From Gonocerus acuteangulatus (taxonomy: Eukaryota > Arthropoda > Insecta > Hemiptera > Coreidae): a stretch of 64,000 nt of DNA. The notes below the pieces were generated by a model. It searched no databases. It saw only the letters and a list, made by a program, of their open reading frames with translations, and was not told the DNA's origin. The stretch covers positions 54,119,759 to 54,183,758 of the forward strand of contig OX328125.1 of NCBI GenBank assembly GCA_946811695.1, in the 5' to 3' direction. Position 1 is the first letter of the stretch. Each line of letters starts with the position of its first letter. Positions 22,320 through 34,565 of the stretch are shown here, in pieces. The translations under genes were made by a program, and so were the position numbers.

Positions 22320-23923
22320 ATATATATATATACATACACACACACACACACATTAATTTCTTATTACAAAATTGTTATTCAGAATGCTGCCATCATCTTT
22401 TGACAACGTGTTCTTTTTGTGAATTATCTGAAAATAAGTAATCATTTGAGGTAAGTAAATTGCTGACCCCTTTTAATTTTTCCGTATTTCGTCTTTAATG
22501 ATTTTGGGTCAGTTTTAATATTGGCCATATATTCTGTTTTCTAAAACGAAATCCTGAAATTAGTTGAAGAACTTATATTTATTTTCAAATAGTGGTTATG
22601 TCTCCTGCTAAGACCCTAAGATCATTGGCGAAAGCTAAAAAAACAACGTTAATATTTGGTCTACCTAACTTGGTTGATTACTTTTAATTTTTTGTTTACA
22701 CCGCTACCGGCAAAACAGTAATAGGAAATACCCTTCTCCCAGTATAACCAAAGTTTTTATTCCAAAAGGTTCTGAAAGTTTCCTAATAACTTTTTCATTC
22801 GATCTTGTGTTCGTTAGTGCTTCCTTCATTACTACTAAACTTGTGAGATCCAATCCCCGCTCTTTTAGAATTTGGAAGAGAGATTCGCACTAAATCGAGT
22901 CATATGCTCTTTAAAAAAAGAAATAACTAAGGCACATAAAACAAATCAACAAAGGAATATAATATACAGTTGAACCATACGAATTTGTCTTATTACCGAT
23001 GAAGTGTCGCCGTTTCTCACAATGCGTCATCGAGTCGTCGTTGTGAGCAGGTTTATCGCTATAGGGAGTGAGAAAGCACACTAAAAGTGTGAGGAAGTTG
23101 GTAACTAGATACCAGTGCCCTTGAAGCCCCCCACATCCGGCGCCACAGAACAAAAGGATAAGTATAATTGGATGTATCGTTTGTCCTAGCAGACATCGAC
23201 GGTCGATAGAAGTCCCCGGAGACGGTCGGTACCCTGAGAGTATCGTGTTCGACTCCGCCCACCTAAGTGTGGTCTTGTGCGTTTTTTCCTCTCCTGTCAC
23301 TCGGTGGCCTAACGCATTCCTTGGCGTGCAGGCGGCCCTTCTGTAGGCCTCTAGGACGGCGGATTCTCACCGACACTTCCCAAGTGGTCTTCAAGATTTC
23401 ATGGGTTCCAACTGGAGTCAAGCTAGATCCTTCGGGAACTACGGTTAGAACAGTTTTCTTCATCGGAAGTGATTTTATAGGCTAATGATTGAACTCATAA
23501 TTTGTAAATATCAAAATGTGACTGTGTGCCTCCCGACGTCTATAGCGAAGAAGGTGCAAAAACTAGTCAAAACGCAAGGCACATCCTTGAATGAATGAAA
23601 GCCAAGGAAGTTCAAAGATAAATATATATACACTCAAAATATAGTATATCTGTAGTGCAATGTTTCAATATAATTTCTGAAATGTCCGCCACCACAATTT
23701 CAAGATTTGGATATATTTTAAGAAAGATAATTAACAGAGTGATGTTAATAGTTTTAGATAACTGTGATAAGATCTTCTATTTTAAATGAATCCCGCTAAA
23801 ATAGTATTCTTATACATAAAATACTTATTTATCTACTTATTATTATTTTTCTAACTAGAAAAGTCACGAGGGCCTATGGAAAATTATTTTTTAAACTAAC
23901 AAATATTGATTACTTTCAGTTTG
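22320..23923. other. Mostly unrecognised; GC-richer island 23040-23485
   Basis: A short (CA)n run lies at ~22335. The 23040-23485 block is less AT-rich than its surroundings and has open frames on both strands, but no domain I recognise. On the minus strand near 23145 'tggcgccggatgtgggg' faintly resembles a retroelement primer-binding site. No LTR pair was found to support that. Confidence 0.4.
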
Positions 23924-23962
23924 TTTTACAGTAAAGTTAACTTAAATAACTTTACTGTAAAA
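23924..23962. repeat. Perfect 16-bp hairpin
   Basis: TTTTACAGTAAAGTTA (23924-23939) and TAACTTTACTGTAAAA (23947-23962) with a 7-base loop. Confidence 0.85.
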
Positions 23963-24393
23963 AAGACAAAAAGTCTAAAATTATACGTTTCTAATTACTA
24001 ATGCTGTTAGTATTAAATTTCCTCTCAAAAGATGAAAAAACTGAGTTAAACATCAGTCATATCTATGTAATTTAAAACTTCATAGGAGGTAATTCGGAAA
24101 TAAAGTGCAATATTTACTCAAATGTACACATTCATGTTTAATTAAAAACTAAAGTTGTTAAACTTATATAACTATCTATCAAGAACTCAATCATCATTAA
24201 GTGCCCAAAGGGAAATTGTTTTTGTAGTTGAACAATATTGGTTTAAGACAGTTATACTCGCTTTTTTTTTTTAATTGTTTATTATCGCAGGACAGCTCTC
24301 CTTTCATCTACACTCTGTCAGCTCTCCTGATCAAGCCACACTCTTTCATGCACAATAACAATAAAAATAAAGTAAAAGGTTTATTTTGGTTAA

Positions 24394-24718
24394 GGCCGCT
24401 CGTCCACTGGATCCGAAAAACTGCGAACTGCGAAGCAACGAATTCGTGCGAATGCCTCTCGTCCATTGGATCAGTATTCGTCCGAATTCGGAGTAGACTT
24501 GATGGCTCGTACTCATAGTCCATTTTCAACCATGACTATTCGCAACTAAAAATCCCAGCAGGATGGGATCGGTTCGCACTTCGGACCAGTTCGGACGAAC
24601 GATACGGCCCAATGGACGCGGTCCGTGATGGAGCCTCGTGTTGGGATTGTTCGTGCGTATTCGTCCGAATTCGGGCGAATTCATTTCACAGCTTTTTGGT
24701 TCCAGTGGACGACAGGCC
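24394..24718. mobile_element. PIF/Harbinger-like MITE, 325 bp, TAA duplication
   Basis: The left end GGCCGCTCGTCCACTGGATCC and inverted right end GGCCTGTCGTCCACTGGAACC are flanked by TAA on both sides (24391-24393 and 24719-24721). Sub-terminal 'attcgtccgaattcgg' motifs repeat inside. It has no coding capacity. A 3-bp TWA duplication is the PIF/Harbinger signature. Confidence 0.75.
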
Positions 24719-24721
24719 TAA

Positions 24722-25916
24722 TAGAAGCGGACGAATTCCGTCCGCCTTTTTGTACTGTAGTTGCATTTTCAACATAATACCTTCACTTAACAGAAACACA
24801 CACCAACATGTTACGTACATTCGGCCGTTAGGAGAATATTAATACTTTTTTAAGCATTAACATGGATCAAATTTAATGGTCAACGAACTCGTTCAATAGT
24901 TAGTTATGAGAATGCTACATGCCACATTTACTAGTTTGCAGAAAGCGTTTAAAACAAAATGAAATAAATATGGACTTCTTTGAAAATTATACGATATTAA
25001 TAAAAATAATCAGAAATGGTTAGAACTACTAATATACTGAAATTTGTTTAAAGCTGTTATTCTAAATGTTCCTCATGAATGTATTTAATTTGATATCTCA
25101 AGTAGTCTGTATATTTTCTTGTTCTTGTTGAGACTGAGGAAAACTGTAAAGAAAAAATAATACTTGTTAGAACATTTTCATAGGCAAATAAACGCTGCCT
25201 AAATTACAGGGATAGATATTGAAAGAATAAGCGTCAGTTATTATTTTTTCGTAAGGAGTACTTTATTATTTATAAACTGTCGCTCGTTAATTTGCGTGTG
25301 CATTATAGATGGGAGTAAAAATGCGGACTTGTTACTTTGATCCCTTTGAGAAAGGAAGAGGGAGATGGAAGGAGGTCGTTATGGGACTAACAATGCTCTG
25401 GCTAGGGCTCATCCCGAGGCTATTGTTCTTACTGGGGGTTTTAGTAATGACCACAGGCCCTTCCTCTCCCATTAAGGAGTAAGGGGTGTTCTCTACAGAA
25501 TTTCAGGCAAAAATCCCTCTAATGCTGTGTAGTTAGGAGTCGATATGCAGAGTTACTGTACAATGCGACAAAGCGATAACTAGATCTTACAATTGAAGGG
25601 GTTGGGGAAAAATAGTGCCAAGCAATATTTTTAACAAAACTTAACTGAAGCTGCTATAGGTTGGATATTATGAAGCACTATCAGTTGAAATGGTTAGGTG
25701 CAATAAGATTAAGTAGCATACAGAGCTTGTAGTAATATTTTAGTAGCATTTGAATCATAGACTAATAGTCCCACATAATATCCAACATTTACCAGCAACA
25801 GTTAACTATTTTGACCCGACCCTTTCAATTGTGCTCCACAATTTCATTTGTAAATATTCAAGTTATATAAGAAGATTTCTTTACCCGGACCAGGAATAAT
25901 GGGTAAAATATAGTTA

Positions 25917-25918
<2 letters not shown>
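24722..25918. other. AT-rich stretch, nothing recognised
   Basis: No repeat family or coding signal recognised. Confidence 0.5.

Positions 25919-25970
<52 letters not shown>
25919..25970 (+). repeat. Poly(A) tract, ~52 bases
   Basis: An uninterrupted A run. It could be a retroposon tail, but the sequence before it is not a SINE or LINE end I know. Confidence 0.95.
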
Positions 25971-25971
<1 letters not shown>

Positions 25972-25999
25972 ATCTCAATCTACATATAGAAAAATAACG

Positions 26000-26070
26000 T
26001 GTCTGTCTGATTGTTTGTTCCTTGACCCGGTGAGTGTCATAGGCTGGGTCAAAATTGCCCTTACATATGT
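26000..26070 (+). repeat. Family C repeat fragment
   Basis: 'gtctgtctg-ttgtttgttcctt' and 'gtgtcataggct-ggtcaaaat' match the tandem units at 32390-32830. Confidence 0.5.
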
Positions 26071-26092
26071 CAGGGGGTCTAGAGATAAGAAT

Positions 26093-26135
26093 GGGAACGC
26101 GGTAAGATGATCCAGAGCCTGTGAGTCGGACTTTT
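26093..26135 (-). mobile_element. Helentron-like family A, 5' end relic
   Basis: On the minus strand it reads AAAAGTCCGACTCACAGGCT, then 'catcttaccgcgttcc'. These are the first ~43 bases of family A with a few changes. Confidence 0.6.
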
Positions 26136-27722
26136 AAAAAATATTAATCGGCCTCTTAATTATCTTTTCATCCATTCGCTAATTCGGATAAACATTACAC
26201 TTCATCGTCTGCCCGGAGCTTTGGATTTACTAGGTGAATTAGTTGCAATACGGTGTTAGCAACCTAATAGCAACGGCCAACCGGGCCTTAAGGGGTAATA
26301 CTACCTTGTGTAATCAAAATCAAAGTAATTTTCTCCAATTTACGGATAACAAATAAGTCAATATTTTTCAATTCTTTATGGCATAAGTCTTAGAAGAGAT
26401 GTTAAAATATCAAAAAATTTTTAATTCTACGAAAACAAAATGGCGGCGCTGTGTCTGGCGAACAGAAACCCGCTTTTTTCACGGACGGCAATTGATAATC
26501 TAGAATAAAAAACTGAAATTATTTTGGAAGAAAAAGGTAAAATCTGGTAAAGAAAGCCGCATTTTTCGAAAATGGTGAACAATTCTGCATTTTTTATTAA
26601 AAATCCCGTCAATAATCGGTCATAAAATCGTTATAATTCAATGAATCGAAAAAATCCTGCGTACTTTACTAGCAAATATCATTAGGAGACTGCAGTTAAA
26701 ATTTCAGTTTATGGGGTTGAAAGTGCTAGCGTATCGCCCGATTTAAAAAACATAGTTTTGAGAAAATAGATTATAAGGATTAATGCATGTATCAAAATGT
26801 TTTTTTTTTTCTTTTTAATTGTGTTTTTATAATTCCTTTTAATAGAGATAAAAAAAAGTTTTTAATTTTGAAATGTATTGGGACTTTATTTGAAAAATCG
26901 AATTTTCGGCACACTTAAATTTTTTTCCGCCACATGAACACTCTCGGATATCATTTTCCATTAGTAAAGGAAGCATTTCAGCTCATAAAAAAGATAATGG
27001 TAAAAAAGAAGTAACGAGGTAGTAGGTATTACCCCTTAAAACGGAAAGATCTGGTTTCAAATAGCTGATTTCTTACTACCCTTAAAGAACCATCTTAATA
27101 TTTTCTTTCAATTCTTATGTTCAATCTCCTTTAAAGGGTTCCTTGAAAGGAACGGCGAAGATAAATGTTAGGCTTTAATCATTGTGTTTACTTCGCCACT
27201 TGTCTTCAATATGAAAGGTTAAGGCAAACACTTCACTCCAAGCAATTAAATTCAATCAATTTCAGAATAAATGTTCTTGACCACCCAGTCCTCATGGGAT
27301 AGAACGGAATACATTTTCTAATATAGCGAAATGAAATCCACAAATCGTCTCTACGATGTCGAACTATCGAATATGAAAAATCTCGTTTTTCAGATTCGAT
27401 GCTTTGCTCTTGGATTGTGGACGACACCGCTTGTCACAACTTTAACCCCTTTAGAATAGCCTATAATTCCTTAAATAAAGAATCGAATAAGACCATTTTT
27501 CAATATATTATTTCGTCAATGTATCGAATATGTTCGTTCGGTAGTTCGGTCTGAATTTCATATTTGATAGTTCTATATGGTAGAGGACTAAATAACTTCT
27601 CACTAAAACGACATAATTTGAAAACAAACCCGCAGAAACTGCAGGCACGATTAGGGATTTTGTTCAGAATTCAAGAGACTTCTCTATTTAATATGTAAAC
27701 CTAAGAAATTATTTGTATATGA
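26136..27722. other. AT-rich stretch, nothing recognised
   Basis: Minus-strand open frames at 26427-26612 and 27233-27427 show no domain or conserved motif that I recognise. Confidence 0.5.
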
Positions 27723-28290
27723 TTTTATTTATAATTTGCCCCCCGTATCAAGATCTTCTTGTGTACCCAGTTACGTCAAAATCGGTCAAACGGTGTGAAT
27801 TTGTTCATATCTGTCTAGTAATTCATAATGCAGCCGGCAGAGGCCAGCACCCCTGCAATTCATAGAACAGTCGAAAGAGGCCAGCACCACATTCTGCGAG
27901 TAGATAGCTCTTATCAAAGAAAGGCCAGCGCTCCTTAGTTAGTTGCATTACATGATTATATAATTATGTAAAGTCATCAATGAGTTGGAGTTATTCTAAA
28001 TATCAAGAACATCAACAAACAAATTTGAGACATTCAAATATTCAAAATGGCTGTCGATTCAAAATGGCCGTCAGAATCTAAATGGTTCAGTGTAGCCAAT
28101 TTTTCTTGAAAAAAACGTTTGACCTTTTGACCAAATTTTGAAATTTGACTATTTTGACCTAGGAGATTTCCCGTATCAAGACCTACTGTGTGTCAAGTTT
28201 GGTCAAAATCTGTCAAACGGAGTAGATTTGCATATGGAACAAACAGACATACGGATAAACAGACAGACATGTGATTTTTATGTATAGAGA
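27723..28290 (-). repeat. Family C repeat, two diverged units plus 'aggccagc' repeats
   Basis: 'ccgtatcaaga-ct', 'gtcaaa-tcggtcaaacggtgtgaatttg' at ~27743 and again at ~28171 are the reverse complement of the tandem units at 32390-32830. Between them 'gaggccagcacc' recurs at ~27841, 27880 and 27921. Confidence 0.65.
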
Positions 28291-28605
28291 TTATTAATGT
28301 TTATATGAGTGATATGCACTTATTTCTATTTTTTAAATTTGCTATATTCTATGTTATTTATTATAATTTAGGCTATACATGCATTAGCTACCAAAAAATG
28401 TTTTATAAGTTTAGTGTGCAAGACTTTCAGTGTTACGTTGGTGTAAGCAGCCATATTTAGAATTGTTTTGTTGTTTTTTGACTTGTCAAATTTCCAAATA
28501 TTTGTAAATAATATATCTATATATCTATCTAAAGCTATGATGGAAACTCTTAATCCTTCATCTTAAACGGAACGAAAATTAAACAAATGCAAAGAAAAAA
28601 TAACG

Positions 28606-28608
<3 letters not shown>

Positions 28609-28679
<71 letters not shown>
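28609..28679. repeat. (TA)n microsatellite
   Basis: Seventy-one bases of uninterrupted TA. Confidence 0.98.
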
Positions 28680-28681
<2 letters not shown>

Positions 28682-28916
28682 CAGAAATCTATTTCGAGGG
28701 CGTGCTGGACCCAGGGAAAATCTGGGTACAGAGGTTTTCTGAAGAAATAACACAATACATAATGAGAAATTATTAATGATCTGAAGAATAATAGAGCCTG
28801 AAACATGTTTCTTATAATTCTACAGGAAATATACTTATGAAATGTTTGACGACTAATAAGAGCAATAGAACAATCGATTGTTCTGTTTTTAGCATGCTTC
28901 CACTCAATTTAATCAA

Positions 28917-29060
28917 ATTCCACTTGTACTTTCCGAAGGAATGTAGCTATTGAGGTTGCATATAAGAAAGAAGTTTTAAAAAACTTCTTAAAAACTCTAA
29001 CAAAAATCTTACCTTCTAGATACCAAAAATGGCTCGCGTTGAAATTTTACTTTGACCGGG
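28917..29060 (-). mobile_element. Helentron-like family B, 3' end relic
   Basis: On the minus strand: 'aaaatttcaacgcgagccatttttggtatctagaaggtaag', 'gcaacctcaatagctaca' and hairpin ATTCC-TTCGG-AAAGT. This is the family-B 3' end with drift. Confidence 0.6.
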
Positions 29061-30972
29061 GCCCAAACCAATCGATTCTACTTTGGCCTCAAATTATTAA
29101 TTAGCCCATTGCGGCCGTCAATTTTTGTTCCTTGGAATAAACCTCGGCATAAACCGTGCTCAACTAATGAGAATGATATGTCGCGAAAATAAACTAAATT
29201 GATTTATTAGGAACGGGGCATTACTCAAGAACTAAACTATTAAATTGTCTATACCCGGCCGTTATTTGGTTTATTATTGTATATTTTAATGCGTAGTAAA
29301 AAAAAAAAAATGTATCTAATATCAAAAGAAAGTTTTCATGTTTTATAGTAAGTTTCAAAGTAGGGTTCATGACTGTTTTGAGTTTGTGGTATTTAACCTT
29401 CTCGTTAAAACTGATCTGTCACGTAAATACCAGGGCCATCAAGAAACTTTCGCGATAAACTCGTTATTCGAAGTTTGGAGGGAATAACAAGACTTAACGC
29501 AGTTATTAGTTGAACAGGCGCTATTAAACCTCCCAGGAGATAAGGTTTTCGTTGTAAGGTGGCCCAGTAAGAGCAACGGTAGGTGGCACCAACTCACTCT
29601 AAAGCTTAAGAGATGCCTTTGTTGTCTCAGGAGGGCTAATGCATCAGCTTTGCTTTTGAGAGTCCCTGTTAATACACTCCGAGAACGTCACAAACAACAT
29701 GGACAGCGGCCTTTTAATAACCTAATATCATTAACAACTTTTCATGATAGCTTAATAATAGTACAATCCTCAGAACTGCAGAGTTTAATGTCAGATACCA
29801 TAAAGTTTTTAATGTGAGACTTGGAATGTGTAATTTGAGATTGTTGTGGATTTCCGGTCGTGAGTACATAAAAACGAACAAGTAAACATCTTGGCAAGAA
29901 AAGCAGTAAGATAAAGTATACCGTTTCATTAAGTTCCACACCATGTTATGACTGCACATTCAAGGCGTCTTAATTTTGATTTAGTATTTTCAAGGCTTAT
30001 AAGGAAAGGTTAGAAAAGTCAAAAATGATTCAGTCTATAGAGTTAGCACATTGCAAAAAGCCAAACATGTGGGTAACATACAGATATAATTTTAATGATT
30101 GATCCCCTGCCTACTTGGCTAGTGCTCAATCCGTACATACTCCCCAAGCTAATCAGTCCCAAAGAAGTAGTATATTTGTAATTCAACCGCGATCCCAAAA
30201 GGAGGAAAAAATAAAATAATTGTTTGTGAAAGCTAAAAAAAAAAAAACGCCAGAAAAACAAAAATGCATTGCAAACACCTTGCCATGAGGGAATTAAACC
30301 ATCCGGTAAAAGTAGATCCCAACTCCTTTCACTAAAAAGATAAAAGGGAATTTAAATCGGGAGGAAGCTGCCGAAACGGACGGTTGTACCGGGTACAAGA
30401 ACCGGTTCCAGAGGGCGCCGCCACTAGCTAGTCCCGCTGTTGCCGCATCTAGCTCTCCGCGCCTTCAACACTCTCCATTGTATCTATATGTATGCTTACA
30501 TTCCAAACAGAATCCATGCTCTCTTTGGCTATTTTCATAAAAGTGTTTGATAAAAAATTCGATATAAAAGGCTCCTCAAATGAAACAACCAAAACCTTTG
30601 GGTACATACTATTCAGATCCCTTGACGCCAAATAACTCGCTAAGAAACGTCAAATGAGGAGATATTTAGAAGAAATGAGTCCAGGGCCAAATTACATAAA
30701 ATGAGTTTTAAGTTAAAGCCATTCTAAGTTATCAATTTTGCATAAAAGTGGTTGAAGCAATTTTTTATCGGAGATTTTTGGAATTATTTGGTCAATTATT
30801 GTTATAAATCCGATTATTGACACCATTTTTACCTATTTTCAATGGATGAACCGTAATTAGCAAAATAGTAAGCATAAAATGTGGCCCTTTTTCCATAGAA
30901 TACATTTATTAGAACATAAAATATATTTAAGTTGAAGGTGAGGTTGGGGAAGGATCAATGAATTCTTAAATT
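29061..30972. other. Unrecognised; GC-richer patch at 30360-30470
   Basis: The minus-strand open frame 30449-30631 has normal-looking composition but no domain that I can name. The 30360-30470 patch ('ccagagggcgccgccactagc') stands out by composition only. Confidence 0.4.
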
Positions 30973-31020
30973 AACTAGCAGGAGTTACTCCCCACATTTG
31001 CGGAGCAACTCCTGCTAGTT
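30973..31020. repeat. Hairpin, 19-bp arms, one mismatch
   Basis: AACTAGCAGGAGTTACTCC (30973-30991) pairs with GGAGCAACTCCTGCTAGTT (31002-31020) over a 10-base loop. Confidence 0.8.
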
Positions 31021-31900
31021 TTTTCAAGAAAAATATTTTTATTTTGAAGTTTCAAGGTATTTATTTATTTAAAAAAATCTTAACAAACAATAACAAAAAA
31101 GGACCAGTTCGATATATTTTGTACCATAGGGATTACGATGCAAATCAAAAGTGAACATCAATACTCAATAGTCAACATCTGAATCATAAGACAAAGAATT
31201 GCTGAAATCGTCTACTTTGTCACTTTGAAAACATTTTGTTCAAACCAATTTTTTTTATTTAGCTTGAGAAAGTTTTAGTGGAGCCCGTACGTATTTCCCC
31301 CCTTTGATATGGCCGTTTTATACACCTGAGGTGAATTGAAAGTGGTGTCCGAATCGGGCTTTAGAACTTTGAAGGGTTGAAAATTTGGAAAATAAGATTT
31401 CGAACGAAGGACATTGCCAAAACTATCATACTTGAATTGAACATATTATTGCTGTACTTTGAAACGTATATTTCTGCACTTTGGAGTCTTTTTACACAAT
31501 TTTTGAAGAGCTACTGACCATTTCTTTAGTATTCCGTTGGCAGTGTTTAGCATTATAAACGCAAAAATAAAACACCTACGAAACACTTTCAAGTAGTTTT
31601 AGAACCTTAATTTATTATTTTGGCTATTAATCTAAATATCTCACCAGTGGCTCAACCTATTAACATGAATTGTTGAAGAACTACTTAAAACAATATGGCG
31701 CATTCGAAAATGCGATCTCCTGAAAAAGGGCCAAATAGTCTGGCCCTTTTTCAAAAGAGCTCCTCATATAGGTCTGTAAGAGTTACTGTAAAATACTTAC
31801 TAACAATATAGAAAAATATAGCACATAAATTTAGTAAACCTAAAAATACCTAGTTTTAGAATCTTAGCGTTTTTTTTTTTTTTTTATTTCATTGTGTGTA
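31021..31900. other. Unrecognised; holds a perfect 12-bp hairpin
   Basis: GAAAAAGGGCCA (31722-31733) and TGGCCCTTTTTC (31741-31752) form a perfect stem with a 7-base loop. The rest is AT-rich with no feature that I recognise. Confidence 0.6.
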
Positions 31901-32389
31901 TATTACAAGGTATATTACAAGCGGTCTTAGAGCCGATTTTTACCCTCTCATAACTTACAGGTAAAGATAAAGTTATGAAATTTTACACAGGTATTATACT
32001 ACTAGATGTGAGTAAAACTAGAAATTTTCATAATTCTACATCGAATAGTTTCTGAGATATAAGCGATCGAAAATCGGGATTTATAGGACTCACTCACTCA
32101 CTGACTCATCAAAATTTTTAGGCACTTCCCATGATGCTAGAGACTTGAAATTTTGCAGGATGATAGATTTTAAGGTGTTATTAAAGGAAAAAATCGAAAA
32201 ATCGCGAAAAGTTGTGTTTGACTCCGCTTCCGGGGCGGGGGCGTGCCAGTTTTGTACTTCCTTCGGAAACCTATCATTCCGTCCGAAATCCATGATGTGG
32301 GCTATCAAATGAGTTGTCTCGGTATGAAGAACCTATATTTGATGTTTTAAGAAACAATTAGATGCATATAGGCTCGGCAAAAATCTTAT

Positions 32390-32830
32390 ACCAGCTGTCT
32401 GTCTGTATGTTTGTTCCTCTTACAAATCCGTACCGTTTGACTGATTTTGACCAAACTTGGGACACAGATAGGTCTTGATACGGGGAGAATCATAGGCTAG
32501 GTTAAATTGTCTATCAGCTGTCCGTCTGTTTGTTCCTTATACAAATACACACCGTTTGACCGATTTTGACAAAATTTGACACACATGTCGGTCTTTATCC
32601 TGGTAGTGTCATAGGCTTGTCAAAATCGTCTATCAGCTGTCTGTCTGCATGTTTGTTCCTTACACAAATTCACACCATTTGACCGATTTTGACCAAACTT
32701 GGCACACAGGTAGGCCTTGGTCCGGGGAATGCACTAGGCTAGGTAAAAAAGGTCTTTCAGCTGCCTGTCTGTATGTTTGTTCCTTATACAAATTCACACC
32801 GTTTGGCCTATTTTGACCAAACTTTAGTTT
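32390..32830 (+). repeat. Family C tandem repeat, ~121-bp unit, 3.6 copies
   Basis: Each unit has 'cagctgtctgtctgtatgtttgttcct', 'acaaattcacaccgtttgaccgattttgaccaaactt' and 'cacaggtaggtcttgat-cgggga'. Starts near 32394, 32515, 32635 and 32758. It is preceded (31900-32340) by unique text with 'gagatataagcgatcg', probably the body of the same element. Such units are common inside non-autonomous rolling-circle-type elements. Confidence 0.8.
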
Positions 32831-33414
32831 AGTTAAGAGAGCAATCAATTTTTCCTCTAGAGTAATGTCATCTGGAAGAGCTTCTAACTTTTCTAGTCTA
32901 GTGATTAGATGTATGTAGGTTGACTATTGGAATCAAATATCAAGCAGTAAGGAGAACCTTATGCAGAATCCAAACACCCTGGTTTTATATGAAGTACAAA
33001 AGTCAGTAGGTATGCGGCAACTAAATTCTATTTAATATATATAGATATTTTTGAGGAAGGGAGTGTTTCTTTGTGGGGGCAGGAACTTGGCCTCTATTTC
33101 ACATTTATGTTTTTTGGGGGATAATATTTACAACTGTGTGTTTAAGAAAACGTTTGAAACTTCAAGCGCCGTATATCACATATTTTGATAAATTTGAAAA
33201 TAGTTTAGTTCAGTTTTTTGGTGTCCGAAACAATAATTCTCTTTTTTTCTTCGTGCCTCGTAAACGGCAAAATACCTCACCTTGAAATTGGGTTCATACT
33301 ATTATCCACATCAGAATGTTCTAAAACTTAGAAGCCTATTAACGCAAAACGGTAAGCTCTGTCACGATACTCTTAACAAAAAAAAGTATTTGTGCTACAA
33401 ATTTATATAAATAA

Positions 33415-33415
<1 letters not shown>

Positions 33416-33465
<50 letters not shown>
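33416..33465. repeat. (TA)n microsatellite
   Basis: Pure TA, followed by CACAGG. Confidence 0.98.
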
Positions 33466-33470
<5 letters not shown>

Positions 33471-34434
33471 GTATTTTTTTCTGACAATTTTAAGAAACCA
33501 GAATTTTAATTAATTTAAATTGCGTTATAACATCTGAAAAGTACGACAAGGCACAAGGATGGATCTTAAATAAGAATGTGTTTAGGTTTTAACGATTTAC
33601 AAAACTGTCAAAATTAGTTAGAATCTTTTTGATGATTTCTCTATCTGTAATTAAGTATTTCAATCAAACGTTTTCAATAACTGTTTAAATTTTTATCAAT
33701 GAATTCCTACAGAGAATTTGATGCCCTTTAAAGTGGTGAACACAAATTTCTCCAGATCATATCGTCCCTTTCATGTCCAACTAAAGAATATGCAGATCGG
33801 AGCGAACTAGGGAACGAAAATATTCGATACATTGACGAAATAATATATTTGATACCTTATTTAAGGCTATTCTAACGGGGTTATAGTTCTGAATTTGCGA
33901 CAAGCCGTACTGTCGCACGGAGAATCACATCCTCATTCAGTCAATTCGAATTTGAATGTTTTGTTCGTTTTCTCACGATCTCTGGGGTACGAAACGCTCA
34001 CGTTTCCCGTCAACACTTCCAGAGGACGTGGGTTATAGACGCACGTGTATTATTAACTATAACGGGAGATAAATAGGAGATATATTCACAACAAAGTTTT
34101 TACTTGGATTAAACAATTCATAAAATCTGAAAAGCCTTTGGAGACATTAAAATGGCAATGAATTTTCTTTCTAGTACTAACAACTGTGATTCGACAGTTT
34201 TTGCTTTTCAAAATCAAAGTTTAATATGTCTAAATCTCAGCTCTTGAAGTTGAAATATTGAAAGGTAGGGCAGAAACAAATTTGTATATTAGAAATGTTT
34301 AAAAAATATGGTACTTACGTATTAGCTTCATCGCAAGTTAAAGAACCGGTTCTCAGAGATCTGGATCATCACTGGGTCAGAGAGCGGGGTAAAGGCGTCA
34401 CTTCAGTTTTTGCCAATATGGCAACGGGATTATC
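33466..34434. other. AT-rich stretch, nothing recognised
   Basis: No repeat family or coding signal recognised. Confidence 0.5.
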
Positions 34435-34565
34435 AACGTTTTTGATTGACTAGAGTTTCGACATAACCTTCAGCGAGCAGAAACGCGTAGCTTTTATGTT
34501 AATAGCATAATTGCTATGTGTTTCCGCTCAAGGTTATCTAAAAGCTCTAGTCAATCCAACTCGTT
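34435..34565. mobile_element. 131-bp MITE-like hairpin
   Basis: The arms AACG..GATTGACTAGAG and the inverted CTCTAGTCAATCCAACTCGTT continue inward imperfectly (ataaccttcagcg / cgctcaaggttat). Part of the right arm, 'actctagtcaatccaactcgc', occurs again twice at ~38254 and ~38294, so the sequence is dispersed. Confidence 0.65.

Noticed and set aside
23120..23485. LTR retrotransposon start with a primer-binding site (TGGCGCC on the minus strand)
   Set aside because: No LTR pair, no gag/pol frame and no TG..CA ends were found. The seven-base match alone is weak.
30449..30631. 60-residue minus-strand frame next to a GC-rich patch as a host exon
   Set aside because: Protein-like composition, but no domain, splice context or second exon that I can support.
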